Origin: Sabellastarte sp. h YS-2021
Lineage: Eukaryota > Annelida > Polychaeta > Sabellida > Sabellidae
Length of the DNA stretch: 64,000 bases
Direction: 5' to 3'
Assembly: GCA_964017235.1 (NCBI GenBank)
Contig: OZ024936.1
Coordinates: forward strand, 31,890,040-31,954,039
Both the position numbers and the translations under genes were made by a program. Position 1 is the first letter of the stretch; each line of letters starts with the position of its first letter. The notes under the pieces were generated by a model. It was not told where the DNA came from and did no database searches. It saw only the letters and a list, made by a program, of their open reading frames with translations. Shown here one piece after another: positions 34,696 through 47,267 of this stretch.

Positions 34696-34737
34696 TGAAA
34701 CCTGTTATATAATTATTAGTGTTGTATTTTCTCACAG

Positions 34738-34835
34738 AAATTCTGGAGACTCCAAGAGGTGTACTAACTTTAGGCACTCACATATTTGGAGGACTGGAAC
34801 AGAAAGGGATCAAGTCCTTACAGGATTGTATCAAA
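34738..34835 (+). CDS. PAN/apple-like protein, exon 5 (second domain, N-part)
   Basis: Acceptor CTCACAG ends at 34737 and donor ATCAAA|GTAAGC begins at 34836. Phase 1 in, phase 0 out (residues 253-285). It encodes EILETPRGVLTLGTHIFGG, then KSLQDCIK, and parallels the start of the first domain (I-x-GG...L-x-DC-x-K). Confidence 0.8.
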
Positions 34836-36043
34836 GTAAGCTGCGGTAATGGTCAGTTATAACAGACTGTCATTATTGCTTATGTTATAATTATTCATTC
34901 ATCCACTTGCCAGTAGCATTTGGCATGGACTGCTCATCTGGAGGCAAATCTAATAATAACTACGTGTGTGCCAAGAATTGTAACCCTGTTCTGACAGCTT
35001 TGGAAATTTGGCATTACGAGAGAACCTTTGGATTTGTGCTTGTAATACAGATCCATGCAAAAACATAACTTCAAAGGCCTTATAAGAGCTAGTTTTATGT
35101 GCAATAATGTGGATTACTTTTGATTGAAATATGCGATGATACAAGGTTACATGTCAGTAATTGGATTTTACCCACACAAAGTCAAATGAATTAACCTTTT
35201 TACAGTGTTTTTTATAATGCATATAATAACTACTACTAAACTCTGTACACAAAACAAAAATTTACCACAAAAATAAATACATAAACAATTCCCGAAAACA
35301 ATTACTGTATCTCCGTCATCACTTCGGCTGCCGTCATCTTCTCCTAATATGGTGTGATAAACTCCCTCAACTGCATGTTTGTTGCCAGTGACAATCAGCT
35401 GGCAATACTTTATATTCCGGTTTATGCCAGACTGGAGCGTGAGTCACATTAACGAGAATGGTGTAACTTAGTTCGGATTTTTCTCCAATAAAACATGTCT
35501 CTAATACCATAATTGAAGGTAGTTGAAGAAGTGAACGGAAGGAGTATGCAAGGTCACATTTGGGTGTCATTACTGGAGCCCTAAACCAGTTTTATCACAT
35601 ACCCACTGACACATATTTCTACTATTTGGTTTGTCACACTTCACTGCACCAGACAATTGTACTTCCCGGTGTCATTCAAACTTCAGCTGGCAGTGGAGTC
35701 ACATTGTAAACAGCAGACATCTTGCTTTCTGGTAACAAGAGAACCTTGGTTTTATAACTTCATTTTACTATTCTATTTTATGATTGAATTTTATTGTTTA
35801 CTTAGCATTATTTTATTTGATACACCGTTTATACACCTATCTTATGTAGTGGTTTAAATTCTATATGTAATGATGTACCGTTAACGCACATAGGAATTTG
35901 CACTGAAAACCAAAGGGCACCGGCAAGCAACTACCAACTTTCCCACTTCAAGTTTTGACGTAAAACCCCAACCGTGAACACATTATAGTCATTGTACCAG
36001 TAATAATAGATATGTTAAAGTTGTGTTGTTTACTTTTTTTCAG
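34836..36043. other. Intron 5, no gene seen
   Basis: Begins GTAAGC and ends TTTTTTTCAG. A 50-bp scrap near 35921-35970 resembles parts of the SINE family body and tail. A minus-strand frame at 35367-35570 has no recognisable product. Confidence 0.6.
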
Positions 36044-36277
36044 AAATGTGCCACAGCAGGACAAGGTATAGCCCCCAACACAGCTGCTATTAACATGCAG
36101 ACATGCTTTGCCATTGATTATGACTTTGCCACCCACAAGTGTTACTTCCACACAGACTCTGCACTGTGCCCAATGCTTGTCGTCACCCCAGCTTCACTCA
36201 GTCCAAAGCCTTCCAGCATCAACCTTCTCATGTGTAAGTACAAAGAATGTCCTTATGTTTACACAGACCAAGACTGA
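36044..36277 (+). CDS. PAN/apple-like protein, exon 6 (second domain, C-part; probably terminal)
   Basis: Starts in phase 0 after TTTTTTTCAG. It encodes KCATAGQGIAPNTAAI, CFAIDYDFATHKCYFH and LLMCKYKECPYVYTDQD, ending at TGA 36275-36277. With exon 5 the cysteines are C-x3-C-x18-C-x11-C-x8-C-x21-C, so the x11 and x8 gaps equal those of domain 1. A GTAAGT at 36234 (after ATGT, phase 1) could instead be a donor leading to more exons. No further PAN-like exon was seen downstream in the window, so the terminal reading is preferred. Confidence 0.75.
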   Translation, partial: KCATAGQGIAPNTAAINMQTCFAIDYDFATHKCYFHTDSALCPMLVVTPASLSPKPSSINLLMCKYKECPYVYTDQD

Positions 36278-37512
36278 CATTCAATTACAGCTCTTAAGTC
36301 TTGCCAATATTGTATCTCAGCTAAAATTAGACTTAAATTTGCAATTACGAAAACCTAAGCTCATACTTTTATCTCTGCCATGTCCTGCATTACTAATGCT
36401 CATATTCATACAACAATAGTAAAACGACAAATTTATGTTAAAACATTTGCACAAGAAGCAAAAATGAAATTTTTATACAGATGGACTAACGAGAGAAATC
36501 CAAAAGTTGCACTGAGCGAGAATGTCAGTTTATTTCAAAAGTTCTAGTGTCAGACAGATCCTGTTTAACCACAAACATGTACTTACAGATCTTCTGGTAT
36601 CAAACTTGTCATGTTTAACTACAAACATAAACCCACATATATTCTTTTTTTCATTGCTGTAGTGTATAAATTCGTGTTTAAGCACACGGTACCATTGAAA
36701 AGGGGGACGAAATACCCCAAGAAAAACATTCAATATGACAAAATACGTAGAAAAAGAAACATTTAAAATCAACTACACTTAATTAAATATCTTCACTAAA
36801 AGCAGTTACAGACGGATAGTTAAATCATCAACAATAGTTTTATCAGCTAATTTATCTTCACTAGCCATGATGTTTCTGCTCACAAGTTTCTGATTTTTTG
36901 GCAGCCAATTCTGTGTAATATGTAGTTTCCATATATGTCCCCATTTCAACTCAAAAAGGTAAAATACATAACATAATGAAATTACCCTTTCAATCATCTA
37001 ATAACACCAGGCTAATTTGATGTGATGACTTGGGGAACGAATAATATAAAGAACCTGCTTTAGGTAGACATGCTATCTACTGTCATTTTTCCTCTTTTTT
37101 TGTCATGCTCAAACGGGCTGTTGTGGTGAAATGGAATTTTTTTTTGCAAATTAATATTAAAATGGATAAACGCATTGTACATGTGTCACTTATTATCACT
37201 AAATGAATTATTTACCAATGTCCTGTAATCCAATAAGTTTTCATGGAAAAGCTCTTTGTAGGATAACTATGGTGAAACAAAGCTTGAATTGGGGCTATAA
37301 CAAAAACATTTCACTGGTGCAAAGGCAATATAATTTTTATCAATTTTATACATTTTGTCAAAGGGACATTAAACTGACACTAACAAAACTATGTATATAA
37401 AAAACAACATATTCTCTTGCTCCACTGTCACGAGTATGCCTCTAGACTGTCCACATAGTCATATCCTGAGCATATGTTAACTTGTAGTCTTACCTTGTCA
37501 CTTATAAGTTAC
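36278..37512. other. 3' flank of the PAN-domain gene, no gene seen
   Basis: AT-rich, with no clear AATAAA close to the stop codon. The polyadenylation site therefore could not be placed, which leaves room for an additional downstream exon. Confidence 0.45.
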
Positions 37513-37971
37513 TAGAGAGGTTTAGTACTACGTTTGAAAAGGCACGTAACGTTAAATAATTTCCGTAAGAGATAAGTTACGTTTCAAGTGGATATGTTTG
37601 TCATATTGGGGTTTAGCAATACGTCAATATAAAGGAATGAAGGTCAACGTAGTTTCTTTGATGTACTGCAAAACAAGTCTGCTTTGTAAATATGCCTCTT
37701 GTATGTATATGGCAAAATATTGTGAACTGAAACTTTACTAAAATATGATGTACATATTTATCTGCCTGTGGGGCTGTAACATGTTTATTTGTATCATGCA
37801 GTTTTTTTAATAAAACAGATAGAGGTGAGTGAACATAAGGAAGTCACCCTTTACGAATAGAACATAACATAATAAACTCAAAAAACGCTAAAAGTCACCT
37901 GATACACATCTACTGCTGACGTAAATAAGTCGTACGTTTTGGCTATCAAAACGTATCACTAAACCTCTCTA
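37513..37971 (+). mobile_element. 460-bp TA-flanked MITE, copy 3
   Basis: The ends are TAGAGAGGTTTAGTACTACG and TCACTAAACCTCTCTA. Same internal landmarks and orientation as copy 2 (GTCAACGTAGTTTCTTTGAT, TACTGCTGACGTAAATAAGT). TA at both ends. No ORF. Confidence 0.9.
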
Positions 37972-38144
37972 ATGTCTAGAGCATAATTGTACATGCTCAT
38001 CAAAAATGTAAAACATGTTTTAAAACCTTTACAGGTAAAATTTTCTGTCTCAAATACTCTTGACTAATATCTTCGGTCATAATGCAGTTGTGTATAATGA
38101 CTAATCTTTAGGATGTGTTAACTTATCTTTTGGTTGGTATAATA

Positions 38145-38292
38145 TAGGAATAACCGCCGACCAAACCATAGTATATGCAGAATTTACCATGGTTTGAGGT
38201 TATAAACCCCAAAATCAAAGACATAGAGGTTTATTGCCATAAACCACGATCAAATTCTGAGTATACCATTGTTTTGGAGGGGGTTATTCCTA
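38145..38292. mobile_element. 148-bp foldback element
   Basis: The left end (TAGGAATAACCGCCGACCAA, continuing to GCAGAATTT) and the right end (AAATTCTGAGTATACC...GGGGGTTATTCCTA) are inverted repeats of about 41 bp with several mismatches. The inner part also contains ACCATGGTTTGAGG/ACCACGATC words. A small non-autonomous element. Confidence 0.75.
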
Positions 38293-41142
38293 TTCTTCTT
38301 AGCTGTTGCAAATGTTACGGTAAAACGGTTATTGTTACGACAGCCACGATAACCAGTAATTTGGAGCTACTAGGTTATGCTGATTTTACCAGTGAAGAAT
38401 TTCATCATTTAGCCATTTAGAACCGAGGACACATCTGTGTCATGTTAGAATTCTATTTTTGTAACAGAGTAAGCTTGTGCCAAGAACAGACTTGCTTTAG
38501 GAGTCACTGGATTATTACGGCTTTGTGATGCAATTTATCTTTATGGATCCTATCACTAGGGTGCAAATCGTATTGGTGGATCTTTATGGTCATAAGATTG
38601 AGCTCTCCACTTGGGACAAATCAAATGGTTTGTCAGTCTTCCAGTCCTTTTTTACGGGATCTGTCACAAGCAGCAGCATGAGTTTTATCTTGGCTAGGTC
38701 TTATGATTAGTCGAGGCTGTGGGACAGTGGGATCAGTATTAGTTTTGTCCGCAGTGTATTTCATGATGAATGGAATAGTGATTTAATATTCTCAGGGAGA
38801 GACAGGCAGCAATAACACAAATAACTAAACACCCCTAGTGTCCAGACCTCCAGCAAGTCAGCCTGGTATCCCTGCATTGTAATTTTACCCAAATACTCTT
38901 CTTTTTTTCATTCTCTGGTGTTATCTCAACTACAGACCCAAAATCATTGAAATTGGGACATTTTTGTAGCTAGGCTATAGTTAGGATCTTTCCCAAAATT
39001 CCATATTTTTTTCCTCTGGTCAGGCCCTAAACACTCCAAAAAATCCATTAAGATATGCTCATTAGTACAGATGTAATCATAACGACAAGCGGACAAGCAA
39101 ACAAATACACCATCACTTGTGATAACTTGGTCATGGATGACTTCATCAATTGCTGTTTCTTTGAGGTTTCTTTTTGTTAGAAATGTGATCACGTGACAAT
39201 GCTGATTTGGTCCACATTGGTGGTATTAAATACAAGGACTGATATTGCTCTATTTGAATTTTTTGGAATTGTAAACTTCTGAACTGGATAGATTAACTTT
39301 TTAAGTCTAAAATTCGATCTTTCAAGGTCATTCAATCGACTTCTAAGATCAGTTTGATTGACCGATACTCACAGTCCCCAGCCCCCCACAAGCCAATAAC
39401 AAGTACTGATGGTAAAATGGTTTATTAGTAAAATACAATAATAAAAATAATACATAAAATAATACATACTAAACTATAATGTATATACAACTAAATAATA
39501 CCAATACACATCATTATATCTAATACTAATACATGCTCTTATGAATGATTAAATACAGTTAATATCACACATGCTTACACACATGCTTACACAGATAAGA
39601 TTAAGTTCAACACAAGTAGCCAATACTGATTCTGGCTTTAAACTGGCAATGTTACTGACATTTTCCCTCTCTCTTATGACCCACCAATGAGCTTACAGCA
39701 TTTAAATTTCACCATGGTAACCCCCCAGTCTGTGTGCTTTACCACTTCACTAGTAGTCTGGTTACCTATACTTTCTAAGTGAGGGGCTCAGGACTGACCC
39801 ATGCAATGCCCGAACACTGCAGCTGAATAAATCCACTTCTATAAACAAATTAGTTTAAAAGCCTTTTTCTGGAGTTTGAAGGTCAATTAAATGAGTATGA
39901 ATCGTATGAGTACGATTTGTTGAGTTTAAAAATGGATATTTTAGGAATTTAACGTTTACAGTTCAAATATCCAAACTGTCTTTAATACTCTCCCGTTATT
40001 AAACACCAATGGTTAAATTGTTTGTACATCTGGGAATACAGAGTAGCTTCTTCCCATAGCAGTAGTCATGATCACTTACAGAGATAACCCAATACCAGTC
40101 TAGGAAATGTCTCAGACTTGCTGTATATTTTAAACCAGAGGAGATGTCTGTTTTCTTTCTCTTTTTTTGACAGACCAAAAGAAACACAGCACACTTTTTC
40201 ATCTCTTCACAGAACTGACAGTTATTTGGGCTGATTCAAACTGGGCTGATGTATTTTTGTACATATATATTTTCAGGTCCTGTTGCAACTTAAGAAGTCC
40301 TTGATGAGTAGAAGAAGGCGTTTCGTGTATAGTATATAAAATACATGATTTGAGATTATTCCCTTATTTTGTGGACATTAGATAACTATAGATAAACAAT
40401 ATGGTTAATTTTGAAAGGCATATTTTCAAATGTCTCATTTCGTAAACAATCGTGAGTTAATCTACACATGTTTAAAGAATGAAAAATGGCCTCCTGTCTC
40501 GAAATATCAGAAAAATAAAGAAAAACTTAAAAACTGTGTTTTCAATACCGTTGAAGCTACTACCCCCTCCCCCGGCCAAAAATTGGCTGACAACGTAATT
40601 TGGCACAGAGCTGAATATAGAATACTTAAGCCTGATTGGTTGCCTTCAGCAATACTTGTGCATTTCTGGGAATTCAAAATCGCATGTCTTGTGAAAATTA
40701 CTGCAACCAAAGTGATGACAGCACAAATCAACTGTTTAGATCTCTTCTGGAAGTAAATTCTGACTTTTGTGTCAGTTTGTAGAGCTGATTAAATGTGAAC
40801 AGGGTTGGGGGGATTTGGTTGTCACCTGCACTTGTGTCAATACATATTTTGATCAAAAGAAACCCATGTTCATACATTTGACACAATCAACCATACGGTT
40901 TTCAAGTTGTGCCAAACTATTGTGTGCAACATCAGCACCACAGACCCAAAAACTCCAACGTGAAAACATAAGAAGGTAAAAAATAACAGCATTTATAATT
41001 ACCCTACACAAAAGCAGCTATAATGGGAACAGGCCGAAGTATACACTATAATAAACTATCATTTCATAATCAAATAAGGAAAAATAAATCAGAATGAACC
41101 TCATAATTCATCAATTGTTGATTCTCCTTTCTTACAGTACTT
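38293..41142. other. Intergenic, no gene seen
   Basis: Frames at 38525-38710, 38944-39192 and 40430-40756 have no recognisable motif and no paired splice sites. A direct repeat CACATGCTTACA(CA) lies at 39568-39592. Confidence 0.4.
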
Positions 41143-41965
41143 TATATATTGTCATTTATATTGGTTCTTCTGGACTCTTCCTTTTTTAATGAATGTGCTT
41201 ATTTCTTTTATTAGTTAATTTCTTCAATAAGCACCTCACTTTTAATGTGTGGAGATTTCAACATTCACTTAGGTATAAACTAATAAGACAGTGTGTAATC
41301 TTTAACTAGCCTTGAATCTTGCAATCTCACTCAGCTTGTACAAACCTCAACTCACATTCATGGACACATTCTTGATCTTATACATACTCCATGTGATTTA
41401 GGCTCTACTTCACTTGTTAGAGTTGGTGAGTTCATCTGTGATCATGCCTATGTCTGCTGAAGGCAAGATCGTTATAGCTTTCCTCCTTGTATGTCAAATA
41501 ATGATACTTTTAATTGTAAAATTAAAAGGCTAGTCTTATAATTTAACTCAGTAATTGTTCATTTGTCCAGTATCCTGGAAACACTTCCAGTATCCTCCTT
41601 AAGGAATACATAAACAATCTTAGTGACTTGTTGGATGAACATTCACCAAAGGTAAGTATATCTTTACTAAAAACCTGCAAAAGTCTCACCAACTCTTGCC
41701 AAAATGTTACAGCCATAAGGAATGAGTTTCGAAGCACCTGGCAGGGGGAAAAGTCCTCACACAATAGGTCAAGACTGCACAAAAAGATTCAGTGATGCAA
41801 CTGACTTGCAACAAGAAAAAGACTAAGTTCTATAGAAATTTGGTCTTTGAAAATGGTCATGGCTTTAAAATACTGTAGCATGTCTTAAGACCTGCAATAC
41901 ATAGTGTCACTGAAAAAGTGTTCTTCAATCAAACAAAAAAAACATTCCCCCGAAAGAACAAGCAA
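41143..41965 (+). mobile_element. Decayed LINE endonuclease fragment, copy 1
   Basis: Contains the endonuclease box LLMCGDFNIHL (near 41240), then a region matching the copy at 44.5 kb base for base over long runs (for example ATCTTGCAATCTCACTCA and CTTGTACAAACCTC). Many stops. Both copies begin at the same point (TTTATATATTGTCATTT), and this one ends near AAACATTCCCCC. Confidence 0.75.
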
Positions 41966-42819
41966 AGATAGCAATGAGATTAATATATATTTATTTTACT
42001 AAAATATTTTGTAAAAATTTTAACACTATTAACATGTTATAATACATATGATAATTCACAGATAGTACTCTCATTAATATCTTACCTTGATGAGTTACAC
42101 AATCCAAGCTCACTGGTAAATCCAACTTATTAAAGTGAAATCCCCCAAGCTTAATAATTCCAAAACAGTTATACAAAGCCCAATACCAATGCAAATGCAT
42201 GACACTACGCAGCTGAGGGAAGGGATAACCAGTGACCTTGGATGTTGAGCCAATGACCACTATCACCCAAGGTCATGTGAGGACTACAAAGGTCAAAGTT
42301 GAAAGGTGAAGTTAATTAGATGGTAATGTAAGGTGAAAGGTCCACCTTTACATAAGATCCAAATGATCCGAGACACAAGCGCCACATTCTGTGGCCAGAC
42401 GTGGTTTCCCCGTAGGGGTTCTGCAGAATCTAACAGCAACTAGCGTTACAACTCAGCTGAGAGAGAGAGCAGAACAAATATATTGTGACTGGAATTTATA
42501 ACATATCAGGGTACAATTACCAATTTAATGAAGGGAATAAAAGAAAATTAAGGGTAAAATTTAAAGGGCCACTGCAACCAAAATTTACCAAATATATTTT
42601 TCAGATGAAAAACACAGTGTTATTCATACAACACTGCTGACATAAATACCAAGCCAGAATACACCGACTTGTTTATTATCTGCACTTTTATCTGTTGAAG
42701 TGTATGTTTCTGCTACAGACCTGGAGAAATTGGGTCAGGTTACTACTTCTGTGTACACATCATCAACAGTACTGGCTGTTCTGTTGTTTATGTATGCAGA
42801 GATCAGTTGCTTTGTGAGT
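41966..42819. other. Intergenic between LINE copy and P2X7-like fragment
   Basis: No gene recognised. AGGTCA-type hexamers lie at 42232-42345. A short hairpin-like TTTCCCCGTAGGGGTT lies near 42408. Confidence 0.4.
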
Positions 42820-43645
42820 GTATTCTTAGTGAAAGTGATCAGGACCAAGATGAAATAAGACCTTATAATTTTGAGTCTTATTTATCTGACCTCCCCTCAG
42901 AAAAAAATGATAGCTGCAGCAGTGAAGAAGGCCTATCTGATAACATTCCTCACACTGTTGATAGAATAAGTAACACACAATGGTAAGTTTAACATTTTAT
43001 TTTTATCTAAACTGTTAGTTGTGAGAAAAAATGACTAATTTAAATTATGTATTTATCAGTTTGCCAGTTAATTCCTATCTAAGTAAAAAAAAATACTTAG
43101 AGACTATGTCTTAGTTATGAGATACCCAACAGACTGAGTGGGATGAGTAAAAATCTATTTTACAATATGTACACAAAATAATTTCTTAATTGTTATATCT
43201 ACATACAAATGGACAGGTGTCCATATCTGTAGGTGCACCCGCAGAAAATGCACAGCAATGTTGACTGTAGATGAGTCTATAAAATCGCTAAAGAAGACTC
43301 CCCTATCTCATGCATCACAGAACACTCAGGTTTTGATCCAGTTTGCCTTAACACCCATGATGTACTACAAAACTGCTTGCTTATAAAGAGATTCATGGAG
43401 TTTTGGAAAAACCAATTGAGGAAAAATACAGATATACTGCATACAGACAGTTTGTAAGAAGGTGGTTCGAATATCTAGGAAAAAATATTAGAGATCCTTT
43501 CTTTTCTTGTGTTACAGATGTCATTTGGCACAAATTTAATTCTCCTGACTTTGTTGGGTTCAAAGATCCACAAATATGTAAACTTCAAATTGACACTGTT
43601 TTACATGGACACATGTTTTATTATAAATTAGCATTCTGTTGGTGA
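42820..43645 (+). pseudogene. Decayed gene for a P2X7-receptor-type zinc domain
   Basis: The first piece encodes an acidic Ser-rich segment (ESDQDQDEIRPY, then DLPSEKNDSCSSEEG) ending QW at a good donor (TG|GTAAGT, 42985). After an acceptor (ATGGACAG, ends 43217) the frame resumes WC, then shifts. CRCTRRKCTAM (C-x-C-x4-C-x2-M) is in one frame, CITEHSGFDPVCLN (near 43310) in the second, and KYRYTAYRQFVRRW with LGKNIRD (43424-43500) in a third. Together these are the ordered marks of the cysteine-rich cytoplasmic zinc domain of P2X7. That domain is greatly expanded as stand-alone genes in many invertebrates. No channel region or membrane segment is present. At least two frameshifts and in-frame stops make it a pseudogene. 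It lies between two copies of the same LINE. Confidence 0.75.
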
Positions 43646-44505
43646 TATATACCATTTTTTACATAAACAAAAACAAACAAGCTGTGAGATGTTTTGTTTT
43701 TATGATATTCATTGTTACAATAGTTTTCATAAATCTAAATGGACTGACTGTTTTTAATAAATTGTGAGATCATTGCTTGTATAGCTTTTATGTCCCAAAT
43801 TGCAAAGACTAGTCTGTGTGGCTGTCAGTCAATTACAATTCATCTTTCCCTTGCTTTTTAACTGCTATGACTCATTTGATAATTTTATTTCTTTTAAAAC
43901 TTTTTTATGAATAAAGACACATGCATATGTGAAGCCCAATCCACGAAATTGTCCATTTTGTGAAACAGGTTAAGAGTATTTTAGTCAAATAAGACATATA
44001 AAAATCCAAGGAAAATATGCAAGAAAATAAAAAATTACAGTTAACTGTTAATTATAAACAGTGAAGACACTGAAGACACTGTTCTAATACTGTTCATATG
44101 CAATAAATATATGTTTAAATGTATAGCTGATGTTTGAGTTAATAAGAGACATGTTTTATTTAAATTAATAAATGTCTAATTGTATGAAATATGTCTGTTT
44201 TATTGCAAATCTAGAACTACGATTATCAATTTCTGCTGTAAAATAGGATTTTTATGCATGAACATTTGAACACAAAGTGCAAGTTAATGTTCACAGTAAC
44301 AGTGAAGCAATAGAATACTTTTATGCATGAAACTTTCTTTTTCATACATGGTATTGCCTATTTTATGGACAAGCAAAACTGGACAAATTGCCTCTTTGTG
44401 ATCATTATATGACTTCAAAATGGCTGCAAAAACTGGTCTGTATATTGCAGATACTGAATATAAAGAAATTCCAAATAATGATGCTATAAATACTTTGTAA
44501 TATAA
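43646..44505. other. Intergenic, no gene seen
   Basis: AT-rich DNA between the P2X7-like fragment and the second LINE copy. The minus frame at 44284-44532 has no motif. Confidence 0.4.
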
Positions 44506-46190
44506 GATATTTATATATATTGTCATTTCCATGGGCTCTCCTGGACTTTTTCCTGCTCTGAGGCCTTCTTCAATGAATGGACTTATTTCTTTTAGTTAAT
44601 CTCTTCAATTAGCACCTCACTTTTAATGTGTGGAGATTTCAACATTCACTTAGATATAAACTAATAAGACAGTGTATAACTTTAACCAGCCTTATATCTT
44701 GCAATCTCACTCAACTTGTACAAACCTCTACTGACATTCATGGAAACATTTTTTATCTTATACCCACTCCCTGTTATTTAGGCTCTATTTCATGTGATAG
44801 AGGTGGTGAGGTCATCTCTGATCATGTCCCAGTCTGTTGAAGGCAAGATCTTAGCAGTCCTCCTCTTCCTATGTTAAATAATGTTACTTTTAATTGTAAA
44901 AAAGGCTAGTCTTATAATTAAATTTAGTAATTGTTAATTTGTCCAGTGTCCTGAAAACACTTCCAGTATCCTCCACAAGCAAAAACAATCTTAGTGACTT
45001 GCTGGATGGACATGTACCAAAGTTAAGTGCATCTTTACTAAAAATTTACAAAAGGCTTTCTGATTCTTATCAAAATGTTAAAGCCATAAGGAATAAGTTT
45101 TGAGAATAAGTCCTCACACAATAGGTTAAGATTGCACAAACAGATTCAGTGATGCTACTCACTTGTCAACATGAAAAAAGCTAAGTACTACAGAAATTTG
45201 GTCCTTGAAAATGGCCATGACTCTGGAAAACTGTAGCATGTCTTAAGACCTGCAACACACAGCACACAGTGTCTCTGAAAAGGTTCTTCCTTCTCATCAA
45301 CCAAACAGAAACAATCTGCCGACTGCTTGTGTCAATTTACTCTGGCATAATGTCTGAGATTAGTGATTCTTTTCTAGCAATGATCTTATGATATTCCTTC
45401 TCCAGCTGAACACCCTATGTCTTTTTTGTTTTCAATAGGGTTTCTGGCTTTACATGATTATACACCCACACAATCCTATCTGTTGGACCTGTGGCCAACA
45501 GACTAAAAATGTTATATTACCATGTGAGGTAATGAATTAATGTGAGTCTGACTTGTCTTTTATTTTCAAAGTTGATGAGTGGGAAGTTGCCTCTCAGTTA
45601 AATGATTATGTCAATTCAGATGGATAACTAGATAATGAAAATCAGTCTGCTTACAAGGTGGCCACTCGATTGAAAACCCACTGTTATCAATAAAGAACGA
45701 AGTTCATTTCTCTGTGGCAAAAATTGAAGACACTGCCATACCACTGCTTGACCAATCTGCAGCTTTTGACATAATTGATACACACCTCTAAAAATTGTTT
45801 GAAATCATGGTTTGTTATGGTGGCATGGTGCTTGGGGTGATTCAAGTCTTTCCTCACTGATCACTCTCAATGTATTAAGATTGGCATTATGCTTTGTGAT
45901 TCAAGAGAGCTCTTGTATGGTGTTTCCAAAGGTCCAGTTCTAGGCCCAATACTGTTCTCATTATAAACCACTCCACTTTGGAAGGTCAATGGTGGTCATC
46001 CTCATTTCAAGTTTCAATTCAATGCTGACAACACAGCTCTATATACATCTTACCCACAAACATGCAGTATTCCTTTTAACAGTTAAAATAGTTACCAAGA
46101 TGATGACAAGAAGCTTGATCCAGATAAAACAGAATTTATCATATTTGGTTCAAATGTGAAACATGAAGAGCTTAAGATATTTTTTACTGT
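44506..46190 (+). mobile_element. Decayed LINE (endonuclease to RT), copy 2
   Basis: Longer copy of the element at 41.1 kb. The endonuclease box LLMCGDFNIHLD lies near 44615, and SLIMSQSVEGK-like remains follow. The RT is seen as SAAFDIID near 45750, GVSKGPVLGPILFSL near 45930, FQFNADNTALYTSYP near 46015 (YADD box changed) and KLDPDKTEFIIFGSN near 46120. The order and wording fit the CR1/Jockey side of LINEs. Many stops. The 3' end is missing after about 46.19 kb. Confidence 0.85.
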
Positions 46191-47267
46191 CAACATACCT
46201 TTTTATTCATTTCTATTCTCAAGTAATATTCATAAAAAATAAAAAGGATAAAAAAAATTCCTTTCTAGTAACAGGAACTTTACTCTATACTTGAAGATAT
46301 AATAAAGTCTGTTCTCAGTGGACAATACAATCAGAGTATTCGTGGTTATATATATATATATAGAATAATAATGATTTAATTCAATGTAGTAAGCTGTATA
46401 CAACATTTATCCGAGAGCTGTTACAAAAAAACAAGGGGATCTAGATCTTCCAGAAAGCAAGAGAAAGGTATGATGTTTATTATGTGTGGCTAATTTTAAA
46501 ATTTAAATAACTTATTTAAATACTTATTTAAATTTTAGTTAAACTCTTTTAAATTTCCACATTTTTAATTAAAAATATTTTCTGCATTATACCACACAAT
46601 TAAACTTTGAATTTTAAATACTTCCTCAGGATGATATTTTAAAATTACAAAAAGTTAGGACACTCTTTGAATCATATTTCAATTTTTTTGTGTCTAGGAA
46701 AAGTGCTTTTAAAGGTAAAATTTAATTTTAATTGTTTGCCATAATTGTGCTATTTTAATACATGTGCAATAAAGTTTCATCTTCCTTGCATCAATCAAAG
46801 AACTAGTCGTATTTTATTCCCGATGTTAAAAGGTAAGATTCTGTAGCCAATATTCTATACAGAATTTTTATTTAACACCAGGTTAGATTGTTGCAATTTT
46901 CTTAAACGAATTTTGAAGATACTTTCCCTGTCTATTGACAGAGTAATTCTTTTACCACATTTCTTCATTGTGAGACCATTACCCTCAGCTTGTTTTACCA
47001 GCCTGTAATATCCCCTTACAATTTTTGCACATATATTCAGAATCTGAATACTGACTGGCATAATAGGGCCAACAAAATATGATATTTTGACAATACTAGT
47101 CTCTTTTATGTATTTTGTCTTCGCATGTACATAATGAAGAAGTTCTATATTGTTGAATAAATATCAGGTGTTTTTCGTTCAAATCGTCTCATGTTAGAAA
47201 GTTACCAATTCAGTCTAGTACATTAGAAAGTGTAATAATGTCCGTTTTATACCATATGGGAAACGCT
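46191..47267. other. Intergenic, no gene seen
   Basis: Contains a (TA)n run near 46350 and a TTTAAAT-rich patch near 46490-46620. A minus-strand ATG frame at 46855-47061 (68 residues, basic) has a faint helix-turn-helix look but nothing to confirm it. Confidence 0.4.

Larger units (their letters stand above)
33426..34737. other. Intron 4 with hairpin and two SINEs
   Basis: Begins GTAAGT and ends CTCACAG. A long hairpin lies at 33514-33608, and SINE copies in opposite orientations at 33751-33980 and 34485-34695 take up much of the intron. Confidence 0.75.

Noticed and set aside
42820..43645. A P2X receptor gene
   Set aside because: Only the cysteine-rich zinc domain is present, and it is frameshifted; no channel or membrane part was found.
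46855..47061. Minus-strand 68-residue basic protein as a Tc1-type helix-turn-helix
   Set aside because: The resemblance is faint and no catalytic domain or terminal repeats were seen nearby.
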